Notes: a model not told the origin generated them from the sequence alone. DNA of 64,000 nucleotides from Asticcacaulis sp. YBE204 (GCF_000495855.1 NZ_AWGF01000001.1:248001-312000); one strand, 5' to 3'; counted from the stretch's first letter, positions 26,286 through 36,046 are shown. Translations and numbers: made by a program.

Positions 26286-26615
26286 ATGCCCGATAACTTT
26301 CAGAAGCAATTTCAAGCCCTTGATGATGATCTGCACCCCGAAGGCGACGCCACCCTGGTGGTGACGCCGGATGGCGACTCTGCCGATGATCTTGGCGGCG
26401 GCGATCTGGCCGATCTCGGCGCGGCGGTTATCCCCGGCACCGGGCTGTTCCCGGCTGAAGATCAGGCTAATGAACTGGACCTTCGTCACAGCCGTCTCGA
26501 TGCCGATGAAAGCGCGACCGCACCCCGGCGTCTGCACACGCAGAACATTACGCCACCGTCCTTTATCCCGGCAAGCGAAGACGGCGAAGGCCGCAAGGAG
26601 GCCGCTCATGGTTAG
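26286..26615 (+). CDS. Small acidic protein of unknown function, first of a coupled pair
   Basis: This 109-aa acidic, apparently unstructured protein is rich in Asp, Gly and Pro. CAGGAG lies 7 nt before the ATG at 26286. Its middle (IPGTGLFPAEDQANELDLR) resembles the end of the next ORF (GPGSVPPFEDRQDELDIR), so the two share a motif of the form P-G-x(3,4)-[FP]-x-E-D-x(2)-[ND]-E-L-D-[LI]-R. I do not recognise the family. There is no signal peptide or membrane segment. Its last 8 bases overlap the next ORF. Confidence 0.6.
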   Translation: MPDNFQKQFQALDDDLHPEGDATLVVTPDGDSADDLGGGDLADLGAAVIPGTGLFPAEDQANELDLRHSRLDADESATAPRRLHTQNITPPSFIPASEDGEGRKEAAHG

Positions 26616-26766
26616 AATCTGGACACAGAAATCACGCCCGAAAAAGGTCGATCAGAAAGACCTCGGCGAGCATCTCAAACAGCACAATGCCGGTGACGTG
26701 GTTGGTCCCGGTTCGGTCCCGCCGTTCGAGGACAGGCAGGACGAACTGGATATCCGTAAACCTTAG
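26608..26766 (+). CDS. Very small basic-acidic protein (52 aa), second of the coupled pair
   Basis: This protein is read from ATG 26608 with an ideal AAGGAGG 6 nt upstream, inside the end of the preceding ORF (8-bp overlap). The N-terminal half is lysine-rich (WTQKSRPKKVDQKDLGE) and the C-terminal half carries the shared FEDRQDELDIR motif. The strong Shine-Dalgarno and overlap argue that it is real. Function is unknown. A REP-like palindrome begins 10 bp after its stop. Confidence 0.6.
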   Translation: MVRIWTQKSRPKKVDQKDLGEHLKQHNAGDVVGPGSVPPFEDRQDELDIRKP

Positions 26767-26775
26767 AGATTCATC

Positions 26776-26819
26776 GCGCACGCGATTCCAAAAACCGCTG
26801 CACACTTTTTGGCGTGCGC
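26776..26819 (-). repeat. REP-like palindromic element, second copy
   Basis: Outer arms GCGCACG/CGTGCGC (26776-26782/26813-26819) and inner arms CCAAAAA/TTTTTGG (26788-26794/26806-26812) flank the core CCGCTGCACAC. It is the reverse orientation of the hipA copy. Compensating changes keep both stems paired. It ends flush with the stop codon of the next gene. Confidence 0.85.
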
Positions 26820-27056
26820 TTAGCTTTTCAACGGCTCGAAGCGGCGGGCCTGATCGACCAGCATGATCGGTACGCCCGAACGGATCGGGAAGGCCAGACC
26901 GGCGGAGGGGCTGATCAGCTCCTGCGCCGTTTTGTCGTAGGTCAGGGGGCGGCGCGTCACCGGACATACCAAGGCTTCGAGCAGACGCGGGTCGATTTCC
27001 GACGTATCGGGGACGGGCGAATCCGTGGTCGGGGCTTCGATTTCAATATCGGACAT
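26820..27056 (-). CDS. Trm112/UPF0434-like small protein
   Basis: This 78-aa protein has the conserved body [26 protein letters not shown] followed by [19 protein letters not shown], which is the YcaR/Trm112-like fold. Bacterial members lack most zinc cysteines, and only one Cys-Pro is here. The start at 27056 is supported by AAGGGGC upstream; an N-terminal tail of about 25 acidic residues is extra. It lies 10 bp after cnoX on the same strand, so they are probably cotranscribed. The biochemical role in bacteria is poorly defined. Confidence 0.85.
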   Translation of the reverse strand: MSDIEIEAPTTDSPVPDTSEIDPRLLEALVCPVTRRPLTYDKTAQELISPSAGLAFPIRSGVPIMLVDQARRFEPLKS

Positions 27057-27066
27057 AGATAGCCCC

Positions 27067-27942
27067 TTAGCTGAACAGCAGAGATGAGAGTTTGCGGCGA
27101 CCAGCCTTGGCGATGTCGGACATCGGCCCGACGGCGGCAAAGATTTTCAGCAGGAACGCCTTGGCGGCTTCGCCAGCACCCGCCGGATCGGCCTTGATGA
27201 TGGTCATAAGTTCATCGATGGCGGCGGTCATTTCGCCCTGACCGGCCAGCCCGCGGGCCAGTTCGTGACGCGCTTCATGGTCAGCGGGATTCGCTTCCAG
27301 ACGCGCAAAAAACGGCTCCAGATCGGTCGGCGCGTCTTCAGCCAGTTCCAATGCGGCGCGCAGACCCAGAATATCGGCGTCCTTGGTATCGGCAGGGACG
27401 GTGTCGAGAAATTGCTTGGCCTGTTCCGGCTGACCAACCTTGATATAGAGCCGCGCCACACCGGCAACGGCCTTGAGGTTCTGCGGGTCTTGTTCCAGTA
27501 CGAAACTATAGGCCTCCATGGCGCTGGCCACATCGCCCTGACCGGCGGATTGTGCGGCCAGTTCCAGCGCATCTTCGATCGACGGCGCGGCATCGTCACC
27601 GGCCACGCCCAGCTTTTCGATAAAGGCGCGCAGCTCGGATTCAGGCTTGGCGCCCATGAAGCCGTCGACCGGGCGGCCATCGACGAAGGCGTAGACGGTG
27701 GGGATCGACTGCACGCGCAGCTGACCGGCGACCATCGGGTTCTTGTCGACATCGATCTTGACCAGCTTGACTTTGCCATTGGCCTCGGTGACGACCTTTT
27801 CCAGCGCCGGGCCCAATTGGCGACACGGGCCGCACCAGGTCGCCCAAAAATCGACGATAACCGGAGTGGTTTTCGAGGCTTCGATGACGTTGGCGACGAA
27901 ATCGGCGTCGCTGCCGTCGATGATGTGCGGGCTGTTGGCCAT
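27067..27942 (-). CDS. cnoX: Chaperedoxin CnoX (thioredoxin-TPR protein)
   Basis: This 291-aa protein has an N-terminal thioredoxin domain with an intact redox site WCGPC (about residues 36-40) and a C-terminal TPR-like helical half (from about 120: [20 protein letters not shown]). E. coli CnoX has lost the CGPC motif. Caulobacter-type CnoX keeps it, couples thiol reduction with holdase activity, and passes clients to GroEL. That role is inferred by family. It precedes the Trm112-like gene in an operon. Confidence 0.92.
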   Translation of the reverse strand: MANSPHIIDGSDADFVANVIEASKTTPVIVDFWATWCGPCRQLGPALEKVVTEANGKVKLVKIDVDKNPMVAGQLRVQSIPTVYAFVDGRPVDGFMGAKPESELRAFIEKLGVAGDDAAPSIEDALELAAQSAGQGDVASAMEAYSFVLEQDPQNLKAVAGVARLYIKVGQPEQAKQFLDTVPADTKDADILGLRAALELAEDAPTDLEPFFARLEANPADHEARHELARGLAGQGEMTAAIDELMTIIKADPAGAGEAAKAFLLKIFAAVGPMSDIAKAGRRKLSSLLFS

Positions 27943-28014
27943 GATATCCTGCCGTAAATTTGGTCTTTTAAGCTCTATATAGGATGGGGATAGCGCGCAA
28001 TCTCTGCAAGGCGG

Positions 28015-28058
28015 TTTAGAGCACGTTCCGATCCAATCGGATCGGAACGTGCTCTAAA
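28015..28058. repeat. Perfect 20-bp-arm hairpin
   Basis: Arms at 28015-28034 and 28039-28058 are exact complements (TTTAGAGCACGTTCCGATCC and its reverse complement) around a 4-nt loop AATC. On the + strand TATTTTTTTG follows, so it could terminate transcription rightwards, though no gene points that way nearby. It is directly joined to a REP-like element and forms a compound repeat. Confidence 0.85.
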
Positions 28059-28070
28059 TATTTTTTTGTC

Positions 28071-28134
28071 GCGCATTTGATTCCAAAAACCGTTATACAC
28101 TTTTTGGAAACGTAGTTCGGCGCAGCCAATGCGC
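28071..28134 (-). repeat. REP-like palindromic element, third copy (expanded)
   Basis: Inner arms TTCCAAAAA/TTTTTGGAA (28081-28089/28101-28109) surround the core CCGTTATACAC. The outer arm GCGCATT (28071-28077) meets AATGCGC at 28128-28134 after an 18-nt insertion. It has the same orientation as the copy at 26776. It ends 2 bp before the MFS stop codon. Confidence 0.8.
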
Positions 28135-28136
28135 CC

Positions 28137-29762
28137 TTAGGTCGATTCCGGTGGTGGTTCGCCGGGGGCCTCGCCCAGAGGTTCCGGCTTGCTGAATGAT
28201 TTGAGCGGCAATTCCGGCACCATAGCCGTCACGATCAGCCCCAGCAGACAGACGAGGAAGCCCGCGAACATCACGCCCTTGATGGCATCGGACACGGTGT
28301 CGCGCACTTCGGGCGGCACGTCGGCGTGGGCTGCGCCTTCGGATTGTCCGGCCAGCGCCATCTGCTCCAGCTCGGCCAGAGACAGGGTCTGGACCTGCGC
28401 GCTATCGGTCGTCGCTTTCGGCGTCATGACCATCAGGTTGTGCGTCAGAACCGCGCCGAACACCGCCACGCCGATGGTCGAGCCGATCTGACGGAAGAAC
28501 TGCCCGGCGGAGGTGGCGACGCCCAGCTCGTGGCGCTCGACGGCGTTCTGAACCGCCAGATTGAACAGGCTCTGCGCCGGACCTAGGCCTATGCCGATGA
28601 GCAACACGCGCCAGACGACATCGATGACGTGCGTTTCGGCGGGCAGACGCGACAGCAGAAAGGCCCCCAGCGCCGTCAGGGCCGCACCACCGACCATGAT
28701 CAGGCGGTACTTGCCTATCTTGTTAACGATCAGGCCGGAAATCGTCGCCGAGGCGATCAGTCCGACGGTCAGCGGCATCATCGACAAGCCGCTGGCCGTG
28801 GCGTTCATCCCCTGCGCCAGTTGCAGCAGCAGTGGCAGGAACGACACCAGACCCATGAAGGCCATGAAGATGATCAGCGACGCCAGATTGGCTGTGGCGA
28901 AGGTGCGATTTTTGAACAGCGACAGCGAGATGATCGGGTTAACGACGCGCGATTCGACGAACAGAAACGCCGCCAAAGCCAGAGCCGCCCCGACAAACAG
29001 GCCGATAACCAGCGGTGAGGACCACCCCGCCGTGCCACCCAAACTCAGGGCCAGCAAAAACGGCAGGAAGGTCGCCAGCAGCAACCCCGCGCCGATGAAG
29101 TCGATGCGCCCGCCGGTTCGGTGCAAGAGCTTGGGCGTCTTCACCAGAATCATGAACAGGGCCAGACCCGCCAGCGGCAGGTTGATGTAGAAGACCCAGC
29201 GCCAGCCCGCGACCGGCAGACCCAGAATGTTGGCGGTGCCCAGATCGGTGAAAAACCCGCCGACCAGCGGCCCCAGTACGCTGGCGATACCGAACGTCGC
29301 CCCGAACAGCCCGCCCAGCTTGGCGCGCTCGCGTGGCGGATAGATATCGGCGATCACGGCAAAGGCCGAGGTCATCAAAGCCGCGCCGCCCAGACCCTGA
29401 ATGGCGCGAAACACGATCAGTTGTACCATGCCGCCGCCGAGGATAGGCAAGGTGCCGAACTCACCCGCCAGACCGCACAGGCCGGAACCGATCATGAAAA
29501 TGACGATGCCTATGACCAGAATGGGCTTGCGGCCATAGATGTCCGACAGCTTGCCATAGATCGGCACCATGACCGTCGAAGCCAGCAGATAGGCCGTCGT
29601 CACCCAGGCATAGAGGTCGAGGCCCGACAACTGCGCGACGATCTTGGGCATGGCGGTCGAGACGATGGTCTGATCCAGCGCCGACAGCAGGAAGACGATC
29701 ATCAGCGCGATCAGGGTGATGCGGCGCTCGGCGGCGGTAAAGTCCTGTTGGGCGGTATCCAT
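28137..29762 (-). CDS. DHA2-type multidrug efflux MFS transporter (EmrB/QacA family)
   Basis: This 541-aa protein has 14 predicted TM segments. The DHA2 signature motifs are [16 protein letters not shown] in TM1, the motif A loop [11 protein letters not shown] (about 70-80) and the antiporter-motif region in TM5 ([13 protein letters not shown]). It is a proton-drug antiporter by family. No EmrA-like adaptor or TolC lies nearby, so it probably works alone in the inner membrane. Substrate is unknown. Confidence 0.9.
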   Translation of the reverse strand: MDTAQQDFTAAERRITLIALMIVFLLSALDQTIVSTAMPKIVAQLSGLDLYAWVTTAYLLASTVMVPIYGKLSDIYGRKPILVIGIVIFMIGSGLCGLAGEFGTLPILGGGMVQLIVFRAIQGLGGAALMTSAFAVIADIYPPRERAKLGGLFGATFGIASVLGPLVGGFFTDLGTANILGLPVAGWRWVFYINLPLAGLALFMILVKTPKLLHRTGGRIDFIGAGLLLATFLPFLLALSLGGTAGWSSPLVIGLFVGAALALAAFLFVESRVVNPIISLSLFKNRTFATANLASLIIFMAFMGLVSFLPLLLQLAQGMNATASGLSMMPLTVGLIASATISGLIVNKIGKYRLIMVGGAALTALGAFLLSRLPAETHVIDVVWRVLLIGIGLGPAQSLFNLAVQNAVERHELGVATSAGQFFRQIGSTIGVAVFGAVLTHNLMVMTPKATTDSAQVQTLSLAELEQMALAGQSEGAAHADVPPEVRDTVSDAIKGVMFAGFLVCLLGLIVTAMVPELPLKSFSKPEPLGEAPGEPPPEST

Positions 29763-29823
29763 GTGAGGCTCTGCGTGGTTTGGTCGCGCATTACCACGGG
29801 ACGCGTCAGGAGACGATAGGTTT

Positions 29824-30738
29824 TTATGAGGGTTTAACCGTGGATGTCTTACCCGGACGGATGGTCAGCAGCATGATCTGCGGCGCGGCCCCGAACCGCA
29901 CGGGCAGACCGGATTCGCCCAAGCCCCGCGTGACGATCAGCAGACGCTCGCCTTTCGACGTCCACCCGTCGGCGGTATCTTCTGTATGGCGCGTGATGCG
30001 CACCGGTGCGCCGATCAGCGGAAAGCGCACCTGACCGGCGTGGCTGTGGCCCGATAACTGAAGCGGCATGTGGTTCGAGTCCCAGTCGAACAGACCGGGA
30101 TTGTGAGCCAGCGCAATCGTCGCTGCGCCCTTCGGCACATGGGCAGACGCCAATTGGAAGTCCGGATTTTGCGTCTGGCCGTCTTCAATGCCGACGATCC
30201 ACACATCGCCATTGGCGCGCGGAATTTTCACGGCGCGGTTTTCGAGAAACTGGATGCGGGTCTTTGACAATATCTCCCGTACCCGGTCGCAGTCCCACCA
30301 GCAATCGTGATTGCCCATTACCGCATAGACGCCCAGCGGTGCGCCGAAATCGCCCAGCGCGGCAAGACCCTCTTCGTGCAATTCGTTATCGTGCGCGGAA
30401 CGCAGCGCTCGCGCGGCCTTGGGTGGACCGGCTTGCAGACCATGCCCGCCGACATAGTCACCGGCGAGCAGGATGACATCGGGATTGAGCGCCCTGACCC
30501 GTTCGGCGATCCTGCGAATGCGGTCCGGAGGCATATGGACGCCATCGACGTGAACATCCGAAATCAGCACGACGCGCAGCGGTGCGGTATCGGCGGGCCA
30601 GCCGGACGTCGTCACCTCGAATTCGGACACGACGAGGCTACGCGGCTCGAACCAGAAGGCGATTGCGGCCAATATTGCACCGGTCAGCCCGATCGCGGCC
30701 AGAATCCAGCGTCGTTTTCCTTTCAGGCGCATCAGCAT
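29824..30738 (-). CDS. Membrane-anchored metallophosphoesterase
   Basis: This 304-aa protein has one N-terminal TM segment ([19 protein letters not shown]). The calcineurin-like phosphoesterase domain follows with ISDVH (first metal Asp/His), [11 protein letters not shown], a later histidine in LAHNP and SGHSHAGQ. This order matches the YkuE/YaeI group, which act on phospholipid head groups or UDP-diacylglucosamine. GAGGGGG precedes ATG 30738; the longer frame to 30783 lacks such a signal. Substrate is not determined. Confidence 0.88.
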   Translation of the reverse strand: MLMRLKGKRRWILAAIGLTGAILAAIAFWFEPRSLVVSEFEVTTSGWPADTAPLRVVLISDVHVDGVHMPPDRIRRIAERVRALNPDVILLAGDYVGGHGLQAGPPKAARALRSAHDNELHEEGLAALGDFGAPLGVYAVMGNHDCWWDCDRVREILSKTRIQFLENRAVKIPRANGDVWIVGIEDGQTQNPDFQLASAHVPKGAATIALAHNPGLFDWDSNHMPLQLSGHSHAGQVRFPLIGAPVRITRHTEDTADGWTSKGERLLIVTRGLGESGLPVRFGAAPQIMLLTIRPGKTSTVKPS

Positions 30739-30937
30739 GGCGTCCCCCTCATAGACCCGAACATAACAGACAAAATTGCGCATAAGCGGGTGGAATATTT
30801 TTCACAAGACGCAAAAATTTCCGAAAAAGCCGCTGTTTGCAGGATGACAATTCGCGCCCGATGCGTCATATGAGCGATCCGGCTTTTGCCGTCTCATTCA
30901 CCCCGTACCTCGTCAGGTCGTTCACTCAGGTGCTGTC

Positions 30938-32137
30938 ATGCGCGATTTTTATCGTATTCGTCGTCTCCCTCCGTATGTCTTCGAAGAAGTCAACAAGGTG
31001 AAGGCACGTCTGCGCGCGGCAGGCACCGACGTCATCGACTTCGGCATGGGCAATCCGGACATGGATACGGCCCCGCACATCGTCGACAAGCTGGTCGAGA
31101 CGGTCAAGAAGCCCAAGACCCACGGCTATTCGGTCTCGAAGGGCGTTCAGGGTCTGCGCAAGGCCATGGCCGGATATTACGACCGCCGTTATGGCGTGAA
31201 GCTTAACCCTGATACCGAGGTCGTCGCGACACTGGGCTCCAAGGAAGGGTTCGCCAACCTGGCGATGGCGATCACCGCACCCGGCGATACGGTCATCTGC
31301 CCCAATCCGGCCTATCCGATCCATGCTTTCGGCTTCCTGATGGCGGGCGGGGTGATCCGTCACGTCCCCGCCCTGTCGCCGGAGCAGTATCTGTCGGGCA
31401 TCGAGCGCGCGGTGAAGCATTCCGTGCCGACGCCGTCGGTGCTGATCGTCTCCTATCCGTCGAACCCGACGGCGCAGTGGGTCGATCTCGACTTCTACAA
31501 GGAAGTCATCCGCATCGCCGAAAAGCACGACCTGATCGTGCTGTCGGATATCGCCTATTCGGAAATCTATTTCGACAACAACCCGCCGCCGTCGATCCTT
31601 CAGGTCGAAGGCGCGATCAAGCGTTCGGTCGAGATCAATTCCCTGTCGAAGACCTATGCCATGGCCGGGTGGCGTGTCGGCATGGTCGTCGGCAATGCCG
31701 AGATCTGCGCCGCTCTGGCGCGGGTGAAGTCCTATCTCGATTATGGCGGTTTTACCCCCATGCAGGTGGCGGCTGCCGCGGCGCTCAACGGGCCGCAGGA
31801 CAATGTCGAGGAAATCCGCAACATCTACAAGTCGCGCCGTGACGTGCTGATCGACTCGATGAAGCGCGCGGGCTGGGATATCCCGCCGCCGCCGGCCTCG
31901 ATGTTCGCCTGGGCCGAGATACCGGACAAGTTCAAGCATCTGGGCTCGATCGAATTTGCCAAGCTGCTGATCGAAGAAGCCCACGTCGCGGTGGCGCCGG
32001 GTCTGGGCTTCGGCGAATACGGCGAAGGCTTCGTGCGTATCGGCCTTGTTGAAAACGAACACCGTATCCGGCAGGCGGCACGCAACATCAAAAAGCTGCT
32101 CCAGCCGGACAACAAGACGATCCGCGCGGCGGAATAG
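30938..32137 (+). CDS. alaC: AlaC-type alanine/glutamate-pyruvate aminotransferase
   Basis: This 399-aa class I/II PLP aminotransferase has an N-terminus (RIRRLPPYVF..., DFGMGNPDMDTAPHIV) that follows E. coli AlaC closely. The PLP lysine is in SLSKTYAMAGWRVG, and the phosphate-anchoring region is SKEG and YPSNPTA. It makes alanine from pyruvate and glutamate, although LL-diaminopimelate aminotransferase is a related alternative. A 200-bp gap precedes it. Confidence 0.9.
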   Translation: MRDFYRIRRLPPYVFEEVNKVKARLRAAGTDVIDFGMGNPDMDTAPHIVDKLVETVKKPKTHGYSVSKGVQGLRKAMAGYYDRRYGVKLNPDTEVVATLGSKEGFANLAMAITAPGDTVICPNPAYPIHAFGFLMAGGVIRHVPALSPEQYLSGIERAVKHSVPTPSVLIVSYPSNPTAQWVDLDFYKEVIRIAEKHDLIVLSDIAYSEIYFDNNPPPSILQVEGAIKRSVEINSLSKTYAMAGWRVGMVVGNAEICAALARVKSYLDYGGFTPMQVAAAAALNGPQDNVEEIRNIYKSRRDVLIDSMKRAGWDIPPPPASMFAWAEIPDKFKHLGSIEFAKLLIEEAHVAVAPGLGFGEYGEGFVRIGLVENEHRIRQAARNIKKLLQPDNKTIRAAE

Positions 32138-32160
32138 GTTTTCACGATTTTGTCCCTAAG

Positions 32161-32190
32161 CCCTTGTCGTTATTGACTTAACGGCAAGGG
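32161..32190. terminator. Hairpin after alaC, in a 255-bp AT-rich gap
   Basis: CCCTTGTCGTTA pairs with TAACGGCAAGGG (one G-T pair) across a 6-nt loop. No proper T-run follows, so termination is uncertain. The remaining gap (to 32392) is AT-rich and probably carries the promoter of the next small gene; I see no other structure in it. Confidence 0.45.
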
Positions 32191-32392
32191 TTGGCGACTC
32201 GATCTTGTGACAAATAGGAAACAAAAATCTGCGACCGGTAGTGCGTGATCACGTAAGTTGAGGTTTTTAGGAGAGTCTTATTTGACTCCGACACCCTTTT
32301 AGGGTTTCATTAAAGAATTGTGCGCCGCACATATTTTAAGGCGCAGCTAAATACTTGTTTTTTAACGTCGATTTTGAAAAAAGGATGAGGCC

Positions 32393-32620
32393 GTGATTAG
32401 TTTGCAGTTCGACATTGCCACCGCGTCCGAACAAGATGCCTTCTTCGGCGCTTTTTTCAAATTCGTGGAAGCCGCGTCGTTGCAGGACGCCGATTCGATT
32501 TCAATTCATTCGGATACCCAAGGCATGCAGATGGTCAAGGTCGTCAATTTCGAAGACGAACGTCTGGCCGATCAGTTTCAATCCTACTGGTCGCAACGCC
32601 GCAAGTGGCTGGGGCTTTAA
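32393..32620 (+). CDS. Small cytoplasmic protein of unknown function (75 aa)
   Basis: The GTG start lies 5 nt after AAGGATGAGG. The protein is soluble and acidic, with alternating strands and helices (ISLQFDIATASEQDAFFGAF... MVKVVNFEDERLADQFQSYW). It has a long AT-rich leader of its own and so may be separately regulated. I do not recognise the family. The glycosyltransferase gene starts 30 bp later. Confidence 0.6.
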   Translation: MISLQFDIATASEQDAFFGAFFKFVEAASLQDADSISIHSDTQGMQMVKVVNFEDERLADQFQSYWSQRRKWLGL

Positions 32621-32650
32621 TCGCACCGCGAACTCGGATAATGAGCCCCT

Positions 32651-33889
32651 ATGATCGGCATTCGGGCGCTCCCTTTGAAATATCGACTGCCGTTGATCCA
32701 CGGTGGACTTGAAGCGATTGCGCTGACGCGTATACCTGCGTGGCCGAAGCGCGACGATTTACGTGCCGGATCGCTTCTGGTGTCGGGTTTTTTCAACGAA
32801 AGTCTGGGGATCGGACGCGCAGGCCGCATGACGGCCGACGCGCTGGAAGCGGCGGGTTATGCAGTCGAGCGGCACGATATCCGCCCGGCGTTCAAACATA
32901 TCCTCGATCAGAAGGCCGTGCTGCCGGGCGACAATAGTGGCGTCTGGTTGATCCATGCCAATGCGCCGGAAGTGCTGGTGGCCTTGATGGCGCATGATCC
33001 GTTGCAGTGGTCGCAGCGTTACCGGATCGGGTACTGGGCGTGGGAAACGCCGAAAGCGCCCGCGCAGTGGGTGCGCATGGCGAAATGGCTGCACGAAATC
33101 TGGGTGCCGAGCACCTTCGTCAGGGATGCGTTGATCGTTGCGTTTGAAGCGAATGGACAGACCGGTCTGTCCGAACGTGTGCGCGTCATGCCGCACCCCT
33201 TGCTGACGCTCGCGACGTCCGATCGCGCGCGGTTTGGTCTGCGCGAGGATCGTTGCGAGGCGTTGAGCCTGTTCGATGTGAAATCATCCCCGGCCCGCAA
33301 GAATCCGTGGGCCGCTATCGAGGCCTGGCTGGCGGCGTTTCCGGAGCCGACAGGTAAGGCGGCCTTGACGCTAAAGGTGTCGGGCATGGACGCCGCCACC
33401 GAAACGCGCCTGAACAGTCTGATTGGGGGCCGCGACGATATTCGCCTGTTCACCGAACGCCTGAGCGACGCCGATATGGACCGTTTTACGGTTTCGTTCG
33501 ACGTGCTTCTATCGCTGCACCGTTCGGAAGGCTTCGGCCTCGCTTTGCTGGAGGCTATGGCAGCGGGCGTGGCGGTGATCGCCACCGACTGGTCGGGCAA
33601 TACGGATTTTCTGAAAAGCGACAACGGTTATCCGGTGCCCTATGAGCTGATTCCGCTCGATGATCCGGACGGTCCCTACAGCGCGGTGAAGCGCGAGCGG
33701 GCGCAATACTGGGCCGAGCCCGACATTCAGACAGCCGCGCATATGCTGAGGGAAATTGTTTACGATCCGGGTATCCATGTCGACAAGGCGCGAGTGGCGC
33801 GTCTCACCCCTGCTGTACTCAACAGAGCCTGGTCGGCCGATGCACTGGAAGTCATGCCATTTAACCAGTGGCTTTTGCAAAATCCCTGA
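32651..33889 (+). CDS. Glycosyltransferase, GT-B fold (GT4-like)
   Basis: This 412-aa protein has the C-terminal nucleotide-sugar motif typical of GT4: LLSLHRSEGFGLALLEAMAA at about 280-300, where the E-x(7)-E pair is EGFGLALLE. The N-terminal half has the glycine-rich GFFNESLGIGRAGRMTADAL, which binds donor or acceptor phosphate. It is probably a cytoplasmic enzyme of surface polysaccharide synthesis. It is isolated from other sugar genes. The acceptor is unknown. Confidence 0.83.
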   Translation: MIGIRALPLKYRLPLIHGGLEAIALTRIPAWPKRDDLRAGSLLVSGFFNESLGIGRAGRMTADALEAAGYAVERHDIRPAFKHILDQKAVLPGDNSGVWLIHANAPEVLVALMAHDPLQWSQRYRIGYWAWETPKAPAQWVRMAKWLHEIWVPSTFVRDALIVAFEANGQTGLSERVRVMPHPLLTLATSDRARFGLREDRCEALSLFDVKSSPARKNPWAAIEAWLAAFPEPTGKAALTLKVSGMDAATETRLNSLIGGRDDIRLFTERLSDADMDRFTVSFDVLLSLHRSEGFGLALLEAMAAGVAVIATDWSGNTDFLKSDNGYPVPYELIPLDDPDGPYSAVKRERAQYWAEPDIQTAAHMLREIVYDPGIHVDKARVARLTPAVLNRAWSADALEVMPFNQWLLQNP

Positions 33890-33979
33890 CGACGAGCGGA
33901 TTTTAATTGTCTGAGGATTTACAGGGCGAGAAAGCCTCGGCTAAGATCAGGCAATAAGAGGAAATCCCAAGAGGAAACC

Positions 33980-35884
33980 ATGCCTATCCTGACCCCCCGT
34001 CTGTCTGGCAGCGTAGCGTGCCTGTGGCTGGCTTGTGCCGCTATGGCCAGCGCTCAAGCGCCGGCACCGGCTCCGGCCAAACCCAAGTGGCCGATGAGCA
34101 CCTATCTGTTCACCTCGTTTCAGGGCAGCGGCGATGGCCTGCACCTGTCGGTCAGCGATGACGGCAAGGCGTGGACCGATATGGGCAAGGTGTTCCTGAA
34201 ACCCACCGTCGGCAGCAAGCTGATGCGCGACCCGCACATACTGCGCGGACCGGACGGCGTGTTCCGCATGGTGTGGACGACGGGATGGAAGGACAAGGGG
34301 ATCGGCTATTCGGCTTCGACCGATCTGGTCCATTGGTCCGAGCAAAAATACCTGCCGTTTCTGGAAGGCGTAAAGGGCACGAACAATGCCTGGGCCCCTG
34401 AGACGGTCTATGATGAGGTCGGCAAGCAGTACATCATCACCTGGTCGTCGGATATCGACGGGCGTTTCCCCAAGACCAAATCGACCGAGCGGATGAACAA
34501 CTACACCTATTTCGTGACGACGAAAGACTTCGTGACCTTCAGCGCGCCCAAGGTGTTGATCGATCCCGGTTTCGATCATATCGATACGACGATTGTGAAA
34601 GACGGCAAGCGCTACATCGCTGTCTTCAAGGAAGGCGACAAACAGAAGACCAAAGAGTGGGGCGCGGTGCGCTGGGCGACCGCCGATAAGATAACCGGTC
34701 CCTACACCCTGATGCCGACGCCGCTGGTGTCGGGGCAGCGCGCCGAAGGGCCGACTTTGGTTAAGGTGGGCACGAAGACCCGCCTCTATGTCGATTACTA
34801 TGCCGACAAACGTTATGGCGTCTATGAAACCACCGACTGGACAACGTGGACGGATGTGTCATACGACGTCGCCGTGGCCAAGGGTCAACGTCATGGCACG
34901 GTGCTCAGCGCCCCGGCTTGGCTGGTGAAAAATCTGGAAACCGCTACACCTTCGACGGAGGCTATGACGCCGGTCCCTGCGCCGCCGCCGGTGCTGGAAG
35001 GCTATACCGCCGACCCGTCGATCCGTGTGTTCGGCGATACCTATTATATTTATCCGACGTCGGACAAACCCAATTGGCAGACCACGGACTTTTCTGTCTG
35101 GTCGTCGAAAAATCTGGTCGACTGGAAAAACCAGGGCATGATCCTCGATGTCGCTCACGGCCTGACGTGGGCGAAGATTCAGGCCTGGGCCCCGGATGTC
35201 ATCGAGCGTAACGGCACCTATTACATGTATTTCTGCGCCGAAGGAAATATCGGCGTGGCGACGTCCAAATCGCCGAAAGGTCCGTTCAAGGATGCCTTGG
35301 GCAAGCCGTTGCTGGCCAAGGGCACCGGCATACAGACCAACACGATCGACCCCTATCCCTTCATCGACGACGACGGTCAGGCCTATCTCTATTACGGCAA
35401 CGGCAAACTGGGCAACGTGGTCAAACAGAAAGCTGACATGATCACGGTTGACGGGCCGGTGCATACCATAGAGCTAAAAGATCACCGCGAAGCGCCGGTG
35501 GTCTTCAAACGCGGCGGCAAGTACTATTTCATGTGGTCGATCGACGATGCGCGCAGCCCGGACTATCGCGTCGGCTGGGGCGTGGCCGACTCGCCGCTGG
35601 GGCCGGTGACGACGCCGACTGAGGGCTTCATCGTTCTGCAAAAACATGGTGTCGCTGTCGGTACGGCGCACCACAGCGTCGTCAATGTCCCCGGCACCGA
35701 CCGCTGGTACGTCGCCTATCACCGCCATGCCCTGCCGGAAGGCGGCGGTTATCAGCGCCAGACCGTGCTGGCGAAGATGGAATTTACGCCCGAAGGGGCC
35801 ATCAAACCGATGGACCCGCTGGCAGCGCCGTTCAAACCCGGCGATGTCGGTGAGCCGATCAAAAAGGGCAAGGGGCGTCCGTAG
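33980..35884 (+). CDS. Secreted double GH43 glycosidase
   Basis: This 634-aa protein has a signal peptide (to about residue 25, MASAQA) and two five-bladed propeller domains. The first (about 35-310) has RDPHILRG with the base Asp and AEGPTLVKV with the acid Glu. The second (about 335-610) has TADPSIRVFG, IDPYPFIDDDGQAYLYYG and REAPVVFKRGGKYYF, the three acidic residues of GH43 beta-xylosidases and arabinofuranosidases. Two catalytic GH43 modules in one chain are uncommon. Side chains of arabinan or arabinoxylan are likely targets. It lies 14 kb from the pectin locus. A terminator follows. Confidence 0.87.
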   Translation: MPILTPRLSGSVACLWLACAAMASAQAPAPAPAKPKWPMSTYLFTSFQGSGDGLHLSVSDDGKAWTDMGKVFLKPTVGSKLMRDPHILRGPDGVFRMVWTTGWKDKGIGYSASTDLVHWSEQKYLPFLEGVKGTNNAWAPETVYDEVGKQYIITWSSDIDGRFPKTKSTERMNNYTYFVTTKDFVTFSAPKVLIDPGFDHIDTTIVKDGKRYIAVFKEGDKQKTKEWGAVRWATADKITGPYTLMPTPLVSGQRAEGPTLVKVGTKTRLYVDYYADKRYGVYETTDWTTWTDVSYDVAVAKGQRHGTVLSAPAWLVKNLETATPSTEAMTPVPAPPPVLEGYTADPSIRVFGDTYYIYPTSDKPNWQTTDFSVWSSKNLVDWKNQGMILDVAHGLTWAKIQAWAPDVIERNGTYYMYFCAEGNIGVATSKSPKGPFKDALGKPLLAKGTGIQTNTIDPYPFIDDDGQAYLYYGNGKLGNVVKQKADMITVDGPVHTIELKDHREAPVVFKRGGKYYFMWSIDDARSPDYRVGWGVADSPLGPVTTPTEGFIVLQKHGVAVGTAHHSVVNVPGTDRWYVAYHRHALPEGGGYQRQTVLAKMEFTPEGAIKPMDPLAAPFKPGDVGEPIKKGKGRP

Positions 35885-36011
35885 GACTCCCACCCTTGAC
35901 TCTTATGACCAAAACCGTCATAGGGACGCGATATTCAGGCCGAAACGCCTTTCACAGACAAACCCTCTCAGGTTACGACCCCGGCATATGACCGGACGGG
36001 AACCGGAGGAT

Positions 36012-36046
36012 CCCCGATGACGCGGAGCGTTCTCGGGGTGTTTTTG
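36012..36046 (+). terminator. Intrinsic terminator between the GH43 gene and ffh
   Basis: CCCCGA...ACGC pairs with GCGT...TCGGGG across GGA with a small internal loop, followed by TGTTTTTG. Confidence 0.7.
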
